A DNA stretch of 64,000 bases, taken from contig NZ_CP114901.1 in assembly GCF_027497175.1 (NCBI RefSeq), positions 2,294,001 to 2,358,000 of the forward strand, written 5' to 3'. A model generated the notes under the pieces. That model did no database searches and had not been told where the DNA came from. It saw only the letters and a list, made by a program, of their open reading frames with translations. Position numbers and translations under genes: made by a program. This document shows positions 1 to 8,774 of this stretch, one piece after another. The stretch comes from Verrucosispora sp. WMMD573 (GTDB taxonomy: Bacteria > Actinomycetota > Actinomycetes > Mycobacteriales > Micromonosporaceae). Numbering within the stretch: position 1 is the first letter of the stretch; the number at the start of each line of letters is the position of its first letter.

Positions 1-345
1 CTCTGCGACCGCATCGCCATCATGGATCATGGCGAGGTGGTCGCCGAGGGTACGCCGGCCGACCTCAAGCGGGAGATCTCCGGCGACGTGGTCCAGGTCG
101 GCCTGGACGTCACCGCCACCGGCGAGGCCGAGAAGCTGCTCGACGGCGAGGAGTACGTGAACCGGCTGGAGCTGCTCGACGAGGGCGGGCTGCGGCTCTT
201 CGTCGACGAGGGAGCCACGGCGATTCCACGGATCCTGCGCCGGGTCGACGCGGCCGGGCTCGACCTCAAGTCGATCGAGCTGCACCGTCCGAGCCTCGAC
301 GACGTCTTCCTCACCAAGACCGGCCGCTCGCTGCGCGAGTCCTGA
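1..345 (+). CDS. ABC exporter ATP-binding protein, C-terminal part (DrrA type)
   Basis: The frame is already open at base 1 (LCDRIAIMDHGEVVAEG), so only the last 114 residues are visible. The start of the piece is the tail of the nucleotide-binding domain just after the H-loop region. The rest is the DrrA-type C-terminal extension ending in SLDDVFLTKTGRSLRES; the LDDVFL box is typical of daunorubicin-resistance type ABC ATPases. It would power export through the permease that starts 17 bases downstream. Walker motifs lie outside the window. The substrate cannot be predicted. Confidence 0.9.
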   Translation, partial: LCDRIAIMDHGEVVAEGTPADLKREISGDVVQVGLDVTATGEAEKLLDGEEYVNRLELLDEGGLRLFVDEGATAIPRILRRVDAAGLDLKSIELHRPSLDDVFLTKTGRSLRES

Positions 346-362
346 CCCGACCCGGAGATCTC

Positions 363-1118
363 ATGAAGCTCGCTCGCGACACCTGGCTGATCTTCCAACG
401 GCAGCTGAACCTGCTGCTGCGCAACCCCGTGTGGGTCTTCGTCGGTGTCTTCCAGCCGGTGATGTACCTGCTGCTGTTCGCCCCGCTGCTCAAGCCCGCG
501 CTGGGCGCGCCCACCCAGGCCGAGGCGTACAAGATCTTCGTGCCTGGTCTGCTGGTCCTGCTGGCCATCTTCGGTGGCCTGTTCCAAGGCTTCGGCCTCA
601 TCGCCGAGCTGCGGGCCGGGGTCATCGAACGTTCCCGGGTCACCCCGGTCAGCCGACTCGCCCTGCTGCTCGGCCGGTCGCTGCGCGACGTGGTGTCGCT
701 GATGACCCAGGCCGTCATCATCACGCTGCTCGCGCTCCTGTTCGACCTGCGGGTGTTCATCGGTGACCTGCTGCTGGCGTACCTGATGCTCGCCCTGATC
801 GCGCTGATGACCTCGGCGGTCTCCTACGGCGTCGCGCTGAAGGTGAAGAGCGAGGACGCCCTGGCTCCACTGATGAACACCGTGGCCCAGCCGGTGCTGC
901 TGCTCTCCGGCATCCTCCTGCCGCTCGCCTTCGCGCCGGGCTGGTTGCAGGGCGTCGCCAAGTGGAACCCGTTCTCATGGGCGGTCGACGGCACCCGCGC
1001 CCTGTTCAACGGCGACATCGGCGACGACCGGGTCTGGCAGGGTTTGAGCATCATCGCGGTGCTCGCCGCAGCCGGCGTCTACTGGGCCGCCCGCCAGTTC
1101 GCCCGCAGCGTCCGCTGA
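363..1118 (+). CDS. ABC-2 type permease (DrrB type)
   Basis: A 251-residue integral membrane protein with about six hydrophobic segments, for example around residues 20-45, 58-78 and 105-125. It fits the ABC-2 / DrrB permease family and its usual length. It begins 17 bases after the ATPase stop, with a GGAGATCTC ribosome site before the ATG, so the two genes form one operon encoding an efflux pump. Family membership is clear. The exported compound is unknown. Confidence 0.9.
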   Translation: MKLARDTWLIFQRQLNLLLRNPVWVFVGVFQPVMYLLLFAPLLKPALGAPTQAEAYKIFVPGLLVLLAIFGGLFQGFGLIAELRAGVIERSRVTPVSRLALLLGRSLRDVVSLMTQAVIITLLALLFDLRVFIGDLLLAYLMLALIALMTSAVSYGVALKVKSEDALAPLMNTVAQPVLLLSGILLPLAFAPGWLQGVAKWNPFSWAVDGTRALFNGDIGDDRVWQGLSIIAVLAAAGVYWAARQFARSVR

Positions 1119-1201
1119 CCCCGCCCGCCCGCCCGCCTGCCCGCCCGGCTCGGCTCGGCCGGCCTGCCCGGCTTGGCCGGCTTGGCCGGCTCGGCGGGCG
1201 G

Positions 1202-1253
1202 GTTGCGGCATGTTGGGGTCTCCCCGCAGCGGGATGCCCCGACATGCCGCAAC
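1202..1253. repeat. Inverted repeat, family C (copy 1)
   Basis: Arms GTTGCGGCATGTTGGGG (1202-1218) and CCCCGACATGCCGCAAC (1237-1253) pair at 16 of 17 positions around an 18-base loop. The same stem core recurs at 45779-45837. It lies between two convergent genes, so it could also terminate transcription. The preceding 1120-1200 is simple GC-rich sequence with repeated cccgcc and ggcttggcc units. Confidence 0.7.
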
Positions 1254-1285
1254 CGGAGTGGATCGACGCCCCTCGCGGCGGGTGT

Positions 1286-1939
1286 TCAGTGCACGTGGGC
1301 GAGGGTCAGCCCGTCGGCGATCGGCAGCATCACGGCATCCACCCGTACGTCGGCCAGCACGTCCTCGTTGAACGCTGCGATCGCCCGGTCGTCGGCGCTC
1401 TGCGGTGCCACCACCCGACCGTTACGCAGCACGTTGTCGACGGCGATCACGCCACCGGGCCGCATCCGAGGCACCAACTCGGCCCAGTAGACCGGATACC
1501 CGGTCTTGTCGGCGTCGATGAACGCGAAGTCCAGGTACCGTTCGTGCGGCAGCTCACGCAGCGTGTCGCCGGCCGGGCCGATCCGCAGGTCGATCCGGTC
1601 GTCGACACCGGCCCGCGCCCAGTACCGGCGGGCAACGCTCGTGTACTCCTCCGAGATGTCGAAGCAGGTCAACCGCCCGCCCTCGGCCAGCCCGCGGGCG
1701 ATCGCCAGCGACGACAGTCCGGTGAAGGTGCCTACTTCCACCGCCTGCCGGGCACCGAGCAGCCGGGTCAGGAACGTCAGAAAAGCGGCCTGTTCCGGCG
1801 CGACCTGCATCGACGCGTGCTCGGGAAGCAGCGCCAGCGTTTCCCGCGCCAGGTCGCTGATGACCTCGTCGGGCGGGGCACCGTGCGCCACGAGGTATCG
1901 GTGCAGGTCATCGGTGAGCGGAATCGACTTCAGCGTCAT
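1286..1939 (-). CDS. SAM-dependent O-methyltransferase (caffeoyl-CoA OMT-like)
   Basis: A 217-residue class I methyltransferase of the small cation-dependent O-methyltransferase family. Visible motifs are the SAM-binding VEVGTFTGLSSLAIA (about 67-81), CFDISEEY, the metal-ligand region FAFIDADKTGYPVYW (about 138-152) and AVDNVLRNGRV. Length matches the family. The acceptor substrate cannot be read from the sequence. The ATG at 1939 is placed by a -10 box six bases upstream that begins at the stop codon of maf. Confidence 0.9.
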   Translation of the reverse strand: MTLKSIPLTDDLHRYLVAHGAPPDEVISDLARETLALLPEHASMQVAPEQAAFLTFLTRLLGARQAVEVGTFTGLSSLAIARGLAEGGRLTCFDISEEYTSVARRYWARAGVDDRIDLRIGPAGDTLRELPHERYLDFAFIDADKTGYPVYWAELVPRMRPGGVIAVDNVLRNGRVVAPQSADDRAIAAFNEDVLADVRVDAVMLPIADGLTLAHVH

Positions 1940-1945
1940 GCTCGG

Positions 1946-1951
1946 AACCTA
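1946..1951 (-). promoter_or_regulatory. -10 box of O-methyltransferase gene (leaderless)
   Basis: TAGGTT followed by six bases and the ATG at 1939. The TAG is also the stop codon of maf, so the methyltransferase has its own promoter inside the maf 3' end. Confidence 0.5.
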
Positions 1952-2605
1952 ACCGAGAGGTTCGACGATCTGGTTACCAGGCGCGACCTTGGTCCACAGA
2001 TCGGTGATCCGCAGATCCAACTCGGCCAGCAGGTTCCGCAGCAACGGCAGGGAAAGTCCGACGACGGTCCCCGGATCCCCCTCAATCCGCTCCACGAACG
2101 GCCCGCCCAGTCCGTCGATCGTGAACGCGCCGGCCACCGCCAGCGGTTCGCCGGTGGCAACATAGGTAGAAATCTCGTGGTCGCTGATATCGGCGAAATG
2201 CACCACAGTGGAGGCCACGGCCTCCGCGCGCCGCCCGGCCACGATGTCGACGAGACAGTGACCGCTGTGCAGCACGCCGCAACGCCCGCGCATCCGCTTC
2301 CACCGGCGGATAGCGTCAGCCTCGTTGTCGGGCTTACCGAGAATCTCGCCGTCAAAGGCGAGCACCGAATCGCAGCCCAGCACAAGGGTGCGCTCATCGT
2401 CGGTCGGACGCAGCCGGCCCAGTACGGCCTGCGCCTTGAGCCGAGCCAGTTCGAGACAGAGATCCTCCGCTCGTTCGGTCACCACGAGCGATTCGTCGAC
2501 CCCGCTGACCAGCACGTCAGGCTCGATGCCGGCAGCCTGGAGAGACTTACGGCGGGCTGGGCTCGCCGACGCGAGCACGAGGCGAAGCGGCAGGGCGTCA
2601 GACAC
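1949..2605 (-). CDS. maf: Maf family nucleoside triphosphate pyrophosphatase
   Basis: A 218-residue Maf/YhdE-type protein. The signature LVLASASPARRKSLQAAGI near the N-terminus, the SGVDES box, and GCDSVLAFDGEILGKP are the conserved parts of this house-cleaning pyrophosphatase, linked in bacteria to septum formation. In mycobacteria maf lies next to accE5. Here a three-gene cassette separates maf from accE. The start is GTG at 2605, seven bases after a TAACGT box. Confidence 0.92.
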   Translation of the reverse strand: MSDALPLRLVLASASPARRKSLQAAGIEPDVLVSGVDESLVVTERAEDLCLELARLKAQAVLGRLRPTDDERTLVLGCDSVLAFDGEILGKPDNEADAIRRWKRMRGRCGVLHSGHCLVDIVAGRRAEAVASTVVHFADISDHEISTYVATGEPLAVAGAFTIDGLGGPFVERIEGDPGTVVGLSLPLLRNLLAELDLRITDLWTKVAPGNQIVEPLG

Positions 2606-2612
2606 CCCGCCG

Positions 2613-2618
2613 ACGTTA
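2613..2618 (-). promoter_or_regulatory. -10 box of maf (leaderless)
   Basis: TAACGT, seven bases before the GTG start at 2605; no ribosome site in between. Confidence 0.45.
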
Positions 2619-2685
2619 CCGCCTGTCCGGGTACGCCGCGCCGCGTACTCATGTCGCTATGAAATACCGGCACCATGCCGATGCG

Positions 2686-3858
2686 TCAGCGTGTGATCCG
2701 AGGCGGCGGATCATCAGAGCGGCGTCGATGACGGATCGCCAGCGCCCAAGCGCCGCCCGCCGCCACCAACACCCCCAGCGTCACCAGGCCGCGGACAGTC
2801 GCCGCCGACCCCTCGTCAGCCGGCGGCCCATCGGCCCCCGCCGTGGTAGGGCCAGCTGCGTCCGGTCCGTCCGTCGGCACCGGCCCAAAACCCCTCGGCG
2901 GTACGTCTGCCGTCAGCGCCGCCACCAGATCGATGACTCCGTAGCCATACTGGTCATCCCTCCCCGGCGGCCCCTTGTCGATCGCAGTCGCAGTCAGCCG
3001 ATGAGCCACCTCGTCAGCCGGCAGATACGGATACTTGGCCCTAACCAAAGCTGCCGCCCCCGCCACAATCGCCGCCGCCCCAGAGGTCCCCGTGCCCTTT
3101 CTGTATCGGCTGCGGATGCTCGTACTGAAAATATCTACTGCCGGTGCAGCGATGTCCACGCTGGATCCAATGGTAGAAATCTCGGCAATACTTCCTCTGC
3201 GGTCAATTCCGCCTACTGCAATCACATCATCCGATGCCGCCGGATACGGTACGTCAGAATTTCTGGGCTGGTTGCCTGCTGCTGCCACGATGACTACGTC
3301 GGACGACCGTGCTGCGCCGAGGGCGCGGAGGAGTTGCGGGCTTGCCCCGCCGCCAGCGGAAATGCTGATTATATCGGCACCTGCCCGAATCGAATATTCG
3401 ATAGCGCTGGCTAAGCAATCAACGTTGCCCTCGAGCTCGCTATTCAAACAGCGGACGGGAAGGATCTTCGCCTCTGGTGCTATGCCTAAGGCGCCGGTAT
3501 TGGCGCTTCGGCCGTGAGCGGCAATGATGCCTGCCATTCCAGTGCCGTGCCCAGTTATGTCCCGACGTCCGTCCCTACCGCCACCCTCTAAAAGGTCGGT
3601 TCCCGGAAGTAGATTCCCGCGTAGGTCTGGGTGCGGATCAACCCCCGTGTCTACTACTGCTACGGTGACGCCTTCTCCTTGGGTTTCTTCGTGGACGTCC
3701 TGAACTCTGAGGTACGGCAGGTGCCATTGATCCGTCCGCACGCGGTCGGGGTCATCGGGCGTTTGTCGAGAATGAGCTGCGGTAGGCGGCGCTAGCGGAA
3801 GGATGAACATCACTAGCGCAAATGCCGGAAGCCACTTGCCATTTGCGATTGGTATCAC
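2686..3858 (-). CDS. Mycosin-like membrane-anchored subtilisin protease (type VII secretion associated)
   Basis: A 390-residue S8 peptidase. An N-terminal signal segment (about 8-28) is followed by the catalytic domain: Asp70 in AVVDTGVDPHPD, His104 in ITGHGTGMAG, oxyanion Asn196 in AAAGNQ and Ser259 in GTGTSGAAA. A Pro/Gly-rich linker leads to one membrane helix (about 354-376) and a basic tail. This layout is that of mycosins (MycP), which accompany ESX secretion systems. It overlaps the preceding gene by four bases (ATGA), so it is the last gene of a three-gene unit. No EccB/C/D/E gene is in the window. Base composition falls to about 55% GC around 3180-3240. Confidence 0.85.
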   Translation of the reverse strand: MIPIANGKWLPAFALVMFILPLAPPTAAHSRQTPDDPDRVRTDQWHLPYLRVQDVHEETQGEGVTVAVVDTGVDPHPDLRGNLLPGTDLLEGGGRDGRRDITGHGTGMAGIIAAHGRSANTGALGIAPEAKILPVRCLNSELEGNVDCLASAIEYSIRAGADIISISAGGGASPQLLRALGAARSSDVVIVAAAGNQPRNSDVPYPAASDDVIAVGGIDRRGSIAEISTIGSSVDIAAPAVDIFSTSIRSRYRKGTGTSGAAAIVAGAAALVRAKYPYLPADEVAHRLTATAIDKGPPGRDDQYGYGVIDLVAALTADVPPRGFGPVPTDGPDAAGPTTAGADGPPADEGSAATVRGLVTLGVLVAAGGAWALAIRHRRRSDDPPPRITR

Positions 3859-5222
3859 TGCGTAAGGCCGATGGCGGGGCCTGGGTCAATTGGTCCCTCT
3901 TCACTTGGTGGACGGATAATTGGGCTGATCCCCGTATCCACTGCCCAAGGGTCGTCCGGATCCCACCTGCGCGCTTCGTTATCATCTACGGGATCTTGGC
4001 GGCTGAAGGGCGAACAGGTCCTGCTAGGGCCCGTCCCACTGGCTGGAGCGAACCTCGGTGAGCCGCCGACGGGCGTTTGGATAATCCCGAAGCAGCTTTT
4101 TCCGCCTGGTCGCGATCCTGCACCTCCGGTCGGTGCAGTTCCTGCTGCTCCCCCACCGATGAGCCCACCGAAGGGATTTAACGAGCGCGGCTGATTGTTG
4201 CTTGCCCCGGAATGGATGGCACTGCGTCCTGTTGGTCCTCCGATCCATCCACTTTGCGGGGTTTTTGAGGACGATAAACTCTTGCTGGTCGAGCTGCTGG
4301 TTACCTTGCCGGTCGCTTTAGTCTCCTGGCTGGGGCCGCCAAGGCTCGGTCGGATAACCAATCCTGACGTCGGCGGAATCCCGGCAATAGATATTGGCGA
4401 GTTCAGGCTAGGTGGCGTGGTTCCGGGTGACGAGAGTGGGGCCGGAGAGGGAATCAGATGAGAGTCGACTCCGCCGAGCACTGGCCCGATAGCTGGCGTC
4501 GACGAGTTGGGAAGTAATTTCTCCGGCGGGAAACTCTGCTCTCCCAATGAAGTCTGCCTGCGTGGCGGCGAGAAGGGCGCGATGGGCGGAATGATCGGTG
4601 CCGCATCGCCGCCGTAAGTATCAGGGGCAGCGCCATCGAGAGCAATCGCTTTGGTGGGGGGTGGGTGGCGGAGTTGGGTTTGGGCTTGGTGGAGTTCGGT
4701 GCTGAGGGCGTACATGACGTTGCGGGCCTGGATGTTCAGCCGTTCGAGGTCGGCGTCCGTCACCGGTGGCTGGATGGCTCGGCTGGCGGCGGCAGCTTTC
4801 GGGTCGGCGGCGGTTTCCTCCCAGGATCGCTTCTGTTGCAACTTGTCGGCGTACTCCTGGTAGATTTTTCCGATTTCGTCTCGACTGCTGCTGAGGGCCT
4901 GGGTGGCGGCGGACAGTGCGGTCTGGTTGGTGGTGGCGGCGTCGTGGGTGTGCTGGACCTGGTTGATCAGCTCGTCGAGTTTGGCGAGGTAGGCGTGGGA
5001 GGCGGCGCTGGTCTCGGGCGGCCACGCCTGGGCTAGGCGTTCGCGGTAGGTCCTCAGTCTTGCGAGATGTTGGCCCGCCAGCTCGGCGATTTTGCGCCAG
5101 CCCGCGACGTGTCGCCAGTGGTTGTCGGTGTGGTGGTCCTGAAGGCAGGCCCACATGTCGGCCACGTTCATCAGCTGCCACTCCGTCAGGCCGCCGCTGC
5201 GGCCGACGCCCGGTTCCCTCAT
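3855..5222 (-). CDS. WXG/PPE-like protein with long Pro/Ser/Gly-rich tail
   Basis: A 455-residue protein with no enzyme motif. Residues 1-190 look all-helical with heptad-like spacing (for example LAKLDELINQVQHTHDAA) and a WRHVAGW element, as in WXG100/PPE-type substrates of type VII secretion. Residues 200-455 are Pro, Ser, Gly and Thr rich and probably disordered. It overlaps the genes on both sides by four bases (ATGA), implying translational coupling. The 3' half has more A and T than the surrounding genome. Role as an exported substrate or ESX-associated protein is inferred from the mycosin neighbour. Confidence 0.6.
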   Translation of the reverse strand: MREPGVGRSGGLTEWQLMNVADMWACLQDHHTDNHWRHVAGWRKIAELAGQHLARLRTYRERLAQAWPPETSAASHAYLAKLDELINQVQHTHDAATTNQTALSAATQALSSSRDEIGKIYQEYADKLQQKRSWEETAADPKAAAASRAIQPPVTDADLERLNIQARNVMYALSTELHQAQTQLRHPPPTKAIALDGAAPDTYGGDAAPIIPPIAPFSPPRRQTSLGEQSFPPEKLLPNSSTPAIGPVLGGVDSHLIPSPAPLSSPGTTPPSLNSPISIAGIPPTSGLVIRPSLGGPSQETKATGKVTSSSTSKSLSSSKTPQSGWIGGPTGRSAIHSGASNNQPRSLNPFGGLIGGGAAGTAPTGGAGSRPGGKSCFGIIQTPVGGSPRFAPASGTGPSRTCSPFSRQDPVDDNEARRWDPDDPWAVDTGISPIIRPPSEEGPIDPGPAIGLTQ

Positions 5223-5746
5223 GGCACCACCACCGGGCCAATGTTGTCGGTGCCGGTCGGGTCGCCGAGTGATGGCGACGCCACGGCAGCCGGTGGTGAC
5301 GCCACGGCAGCCGGTGGCGGCGGGAAGGTTTGCCCGCGCGTCTCGTCGTTGTCGGGTGCGAGCGGCATACCGTGCTGTCCGAGTGCCCGGTGGACGTCGG
5401 CGACCCGGGCGGCGGAGAAGGCGTCGGTGTCGGCGTACTGCTCGGCTACGAGCTTGGCGGCTTCCGCGAGGTGGCCGGTGGCGTCACCGACGCCCCAGAC
5501 CGCGTTGGTCGTCGCCTGTTGGGTTTCCCAATGGGTACGCATGAAGTGCACCAGCTCGACGAACGCGTCTGCCGGGTTGGGCACGGTGGTGAGCATGTCA
5601 TCTGCGATGTGTCGCAGGTACGGTGCGTAACTGCCTTCCACCTCGGCGCGGAGTTGCTCGGCGAAATCTCGTAGCTGACGGATGTCGGCCTCGACGCCAG
5701 CGGAACCGCGTAGCCAGGACGCTTGTCGATCCTCCTCAGGGATCAT
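5219..5746 (-). CDS. WXG100-like helical protein, first gene of mycosin cassette
   Basis: A 175-residue protein from ATG 5746 (MIPEEDRQASW). That start has a GGGAGGG ribosome site just upstream; an in-frame TTG at 5758 lies before the ribosome site and is unlikely. Residues 15-130 are helical with conserved-looking polar spacing (VEADIRQLRDFAEQLRAEV). The tail holds a duplicated PPAAVASP element. It shares a four-base overlap with the next gene. It resembles the small WXG-type partners that pair with PPE-like proteins. No function is proven. Confidence 0.6.
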   Translation of the reverse strand: MIPEEDRQASWLRGSAGVEADIRQLRDFAEQLRAEVEGSYAPYLRHIADDMLTTVPNPADAFVELVHFMRTHWETQQATTNAVWGVGDATGHLAEAAKLVAEQYADTDAFSAARVADVHRALGQHGMPLAPDNDETRGQTFPPPPAAVASPPAAVASPSLGDPTGTDNIGPVVVP

Positions 5747-5856
5747 CGGCCCTCCCAATCTGTCACGGGCTCGCTCCCCTGAGTGAGGTTAGACGGTGAA
5801 CGCCCCCTCCGGGAGCCCTGCCGCGTCCGGCAGCGCTGCCACGTACCAGCGGTGGT

Positions 5857-6069
5857 TCAACGAGGCAGGCCGGAGGTGCGCCACGCACCGGCAGCGGGCG
5901 TCAGCGCCGCAGCCGCCGGCCGGCCGCTGCGCGTCCAAGCCGACACCGCCGTCGGCGTCGGCCGGGCCGCGGGGCGTGACCGCACGGCGATCACGCCGAC
6001 CAGCGCGGCCAGTTCCTCGGCGGTCGGCACGCCGCGCACGACCCGGAACAGCGGCTCTTCGACAGACAT
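5857..6069 (-). CDS. accE: Acyl-CoA carboxylase epsilon subunit
   Basis: A 70-residue protein with the short conserved pattern of the actinobacterial epsilon subunit: FRVVRGVPTAEELAALVGVI near the start and a C-terminal W..SGLPR. Such subunits bind and stabilise the carboxyltransferase AccD5 in acyl/propionyl-CoA carboxylase. The expected partner accD is 5.5 kb away (11600-13183) rather than adjacent. The gene has its own leaderless promoter, which would let it be expressed independently. Confidence 0.8.
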   Translation of the reverse strand: MSVEEPLFRVVRGVPTAEELAALVGVIAVRSRPAARPTPTAVSAWTRSGRPAAAALTPAAGAWRTSGLPR

Positions 6070-6075
6070 GACCTC

Positions 6076-6081
6076 AGGGTA
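6076..6081 (-). promoter_or_regulatory. -10 box of accE (leaderless)
   Basis: TACCCT, six bases before the ATG at 6069. Confidence 0.45.
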
Positions 6082-6147
6082 CGCGGGCAGAGGTGGACCT
6101 TCATCGCACAGTGGCGTGCCGGCGGTGTGACCGCCTGCGCTGCCGGG

Positions 6148-6153
6148 TACCGT
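6148..6153 (+). promoter_or_regulatory. -10 box of serine/threonine kinase gene (leaderless)
   Basis: TACCGT, seven bases before the ATG at 6161. Confidence 0.45.
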
Positions 6154-6160
6154 CTCAGCG

Positions 6161-8710
6161 ATGTCAGAAGCTGCCCCCCAACTCGTCGCCGACCGGTACC
6201 GGCTGCTCTCGCCGCTCGGTCAGGGTGGCATGGGTCGGGTATGGAAGGCGCGCGACGAGGTGCTACACCGCGACGTCGCGATCAAGGAGCTGGTTCCGCC
6301 GCCGGGCCTGACCAGCGACGAGCGCCGCGAGATGCGCGAACGTTCGCTGCGCGAGGCACGCGCCATCGCCCGGCTCAACAACATCAACGTGGTACGCATC
6401 TTCGACGTGCTCCGCACCGACGGTGACCCGTGGATCGTCATGGAGTACGTCGCGTCCAAGTCGTTGCAGGACACCATCGCCGAGGACGGTCCGGTGTCGC
6501 CGGCGCGTGCCGTGGAGATCGGTCTGGGCGTGCTGAACGCGTTGAAGGCCGCGCACAAGGCCGGCATCATGCACCGCGACGTCAAGCCCGGCAACGTGTT
6601 GCTCGGCACCGACGGCCGGGTGGTGCTCACCGACTTCGGCCTGGCCACGATCCCCGGCGACCCGAACGTCACCCGTACCGGCATGGTGCTCGGCTCGCCC
6701 GCGTACATCGCGCCGGAGCGCGCCCGGGACGGCACGTTCGGCCCGGAGGCCGACCTGTGGTCGCTCGGTGCGACCCTGTACGCCGCCGTGGAGGGCAAGT
6801 CCCCCTTCGCGCGCCCGTCCGCGATCAGCACCCTGGCCGCGCTGGCCACCGAGCCGGTGCCGCCGGCCCGCAACGCCGGCCCGCTCAAGCAGGTACTCGC
6901 CGGGCTGCTGCGTAAGGACCCGCAGGAACGGATCACCGCCGAGTCGGCCGAGCGCATGCTGCGCAAGGCCGGCGGTCGGCGGGCACGGACCATCTCACTG
7001 CTCGACGGCGTACGCCGGCCCGGGCCGAACGGCCCGCGCGAGCCGCGCCCGCCGCTGGTGCCGGCGCCGCGCCCCTCCGGTGAGCGGCCGTCCACCCCCG
7101 TCACCCCGCCCGCGCCCCGCACGCCACCCACGTCAGGACTACTGGCCGGCGGTGCTGCGACTGCTGGTTCCACAGCGGACCGTTCGACAGGTGATCAGCC
7201 CGGCGAGGGTGCCGACCCGACGACGAAGGTCGACCAGTCGGACGGTCGCCCCGATGCCGCTTTGACGGCGCGGGTCGCCGATCCGGACGGCCGCGCCGAT
7301 GCCGATCCGACGGCCAAGGTTGCGCCGACCAGCCCAGGACGGTCCGAGGCCGGTCCGAACGACTCGGAGCAGGAATCGTCCCGGGTCGATTCGCCGACGG
7401 GTGATCGGGATGCCGCCCTGGCTGCTGCTGCCGGTACCGCCTCGACCGCCGCAGCAGCCGGAGCGCCGTCAGACAGCGCCGCCACCGCGCAGGCTGCGGC
7501 AGCCGGAGCGGCGGGGGACGGCACCGCCGCTGCGGCGGCCGACGCCTCCGGAGACGGCGCTGGTGACGGGCAACCCGCGTCCCTGGACGAGCAGGCCGGA
7601 TCGGGTACCGCCGCCGTCGACCGGGGCGGCTCGGACCCGACGGACCGGGCGCCTGCCGGTGCCGATGCGACGCTGGACCGGACGGACGACGGCGGGGCGG
7701 ACCCGGAGGCCGGCGTGGGCCAGACCGCGACGGCCGGTCCGGGCGCGACGGAGGCCGAGACGGCCGTAAGCGCGGCCACCGCGGGCGACGCAACCTCAGG
7801 CGGGCCGAGCGCGACGAAGGCCGGTACGCACGGCGGCGGGACCGCTGCGGGCGCAGCCGGACCGGGCGGTCGGAGTACAGGTGGTGACGCCGCCGATCGC
7901 GGCCACCGCGACCGCATGGGGCGGACGCCACAGCCGACCTCGGTCATGCCGGCAGCCCCGGTCAGTCCCGCCCCGACACGCGGCCACGTCTTCAAGGCCG
8001 GGCAGTTCCGTTCGGAGCGGACCCGGCGTGCGGTGCTCGTCGGTGCCGTGGTGGCGCTGCTGCTGCTTGGCGTGGTGGTGGCGATTCCGCTGCTCAACAG
8101 GGGCGACCAGGACGGCGGGACTCCGCCGGCTGCGGACGGCACCAGCAGCGCACCGCCGCCGGCCAGCTCGGAGCCGGCGGCCCCGCCACCGAGCGACCCG
8201 CCGGCCAGCCCGTCGGCGTCGCCCAGCCCGTCGGCCTCGCCCAGCCCGTCGGAAACTGCCGGCGGCCTGCCCGAAGGCTGGACGCTGAAGACCGACCCGG
8301 TGGGCTTCAAGGTGCCGATCCCCGACGGCTGGCGACGCAGCACCAGCGGCACTTCGGTCATCTACCGGGAGCCGGACGGGGTACGGGAACTGCTCATCGA
8401 CCGCACCGACACGCCGAAGCGGGACGCCGAGGCCGACTGGCGGTCGCAGGAGCCGAACCGGAAGAACCTGGTCCGCAACTACGAGTACATCGACATCTCC
8501 TCGTTCGACTGCAAGTGGCGGACCTGCGCCGACTGGGACTGGCGGGAAACCCGCGACGGCACCACGATCCGGGTCCGCAACCGGGCCTTCGTGCCCGCCA
8601 GCAACCGGGGCTTCGCGCTGCGCTGGGAGGTCGCCGACCGCGACTGGGACGAGCAGTTGGAGAACTTTGAGATGATCTTCCGCGAGTTCGTGCCCGACCG
8701 TCAGGACTGA
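6161..8710 (+). CDS. PknB-type transmembrane serine/threonine protein kinase
   Basis: An 849-residue Hanks-type kinase. The cytoplasmic kinase domain (about 12-270) shows the glycine loop GQGGMGRV (20-27), Lys42 in VAIKEL, HRDVKPGN with Asp140, DFG with Asp158, and a Thr/Ser activation loop before SPAYIAPE. Next comes a very long Ala/Gly/Asp/Thr/Pro-rich linker (about 280-610), one membrane helix (about 622-645, AVLVGAVVALLLLGVVVAIP) and a Pro/Ser-rich stalk. A C-terminal extracellular domain of about 150 residues has two cysteines (FDCKWRTCADW). There are no PASTA repeats, so the signal sensed is unknown. All catalytic residues are present. Confidence 0.9.
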   Translation: MSEAAPQLVADRYRLLSPLGQGGMGRVWKARDEVLHRDVAIKELVPPPGLTSDERREMRERSLREARAIARLNNINVVRIFDVLRTDGDPWIVMEYVASKSLQDTIAEDGPVSPARAVEIGLGVLNALKAAHKAGIMHRDVKPGNVLLGTDGRVVLTDFGLATIPGDPNVTRTGMVLGSPAYIAPERARDGTFGPEADLWSLGATLYAAVEGKSPFARPSAISTLAALATEPVPPARNAGPLKQVLAGLLRKDPQERITAESAERMLRKAGGRRARTISLLDGVRRPGPNGPREPRPPLVPAPRPSGERPSTPVTPPAPRTPPTSGLLAGGAATAGSTADRSTGDQPGEGADPTTKVDQSDGRPDAALTARVADPDGRADADPTAKVAPTSPGRSEAGPNDSEQESSRVDSPTGDRDAALAAAAGTASTAAAAGAPSDSAATAQAAAAGAAGDGTAAAAADASGDGAGDGQPASLDEQAGSGTAAVDRGGSDPTDRAPAGADATLDRTDDGGADPEAGVGQTATAGPGATEAETAVSAATAGDATSGGPSATKAGTHGGGTAAGAAGPGGRSTGGDAADRGHRDRMGRTPQPTSVMPAAPVSPAPTRGHVFKAGQFRSERTRRAVLVGAVVALLLLGVVVAIPLLNRGDQDGGTPPAADGTSSAPPPASSEPAAPPPSDPPASPSASPSPSASPSPSETAGGLPEGWTLKTDPVGFKVPIPDGWRRSTSGTSVIYREPDGVRELLIDRTDTPKRDAEADWRSQEPNRKNLVRNYEYIDISSFDCKWRTCADWDWRETRDGTTIRVRNRAFVPASNRGFALRWEVADRDWDEQLENFEMIFREFVPDRQD

Positions 8711-8774
8711 TCGGCAGGCATGGCCTCCCACCGTCCGGGGTATCTGATCTCCGACGACGGAAGGGAGGCCCGAG

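Noticed and set aside
53..345. Full ABC ATPase starting at the ATG near base 22
   Set aside because: The frame is continuous to base 1 with conserved ATPase residues before that ATG, so the gene is cut by the window edge and does not start there.
962..2662. 566-codon frame on the + strand over the O-methyltransferase and maf
   Set aside because: It crosses two well-supported minus-strand genes and has no motif or ribosome site.
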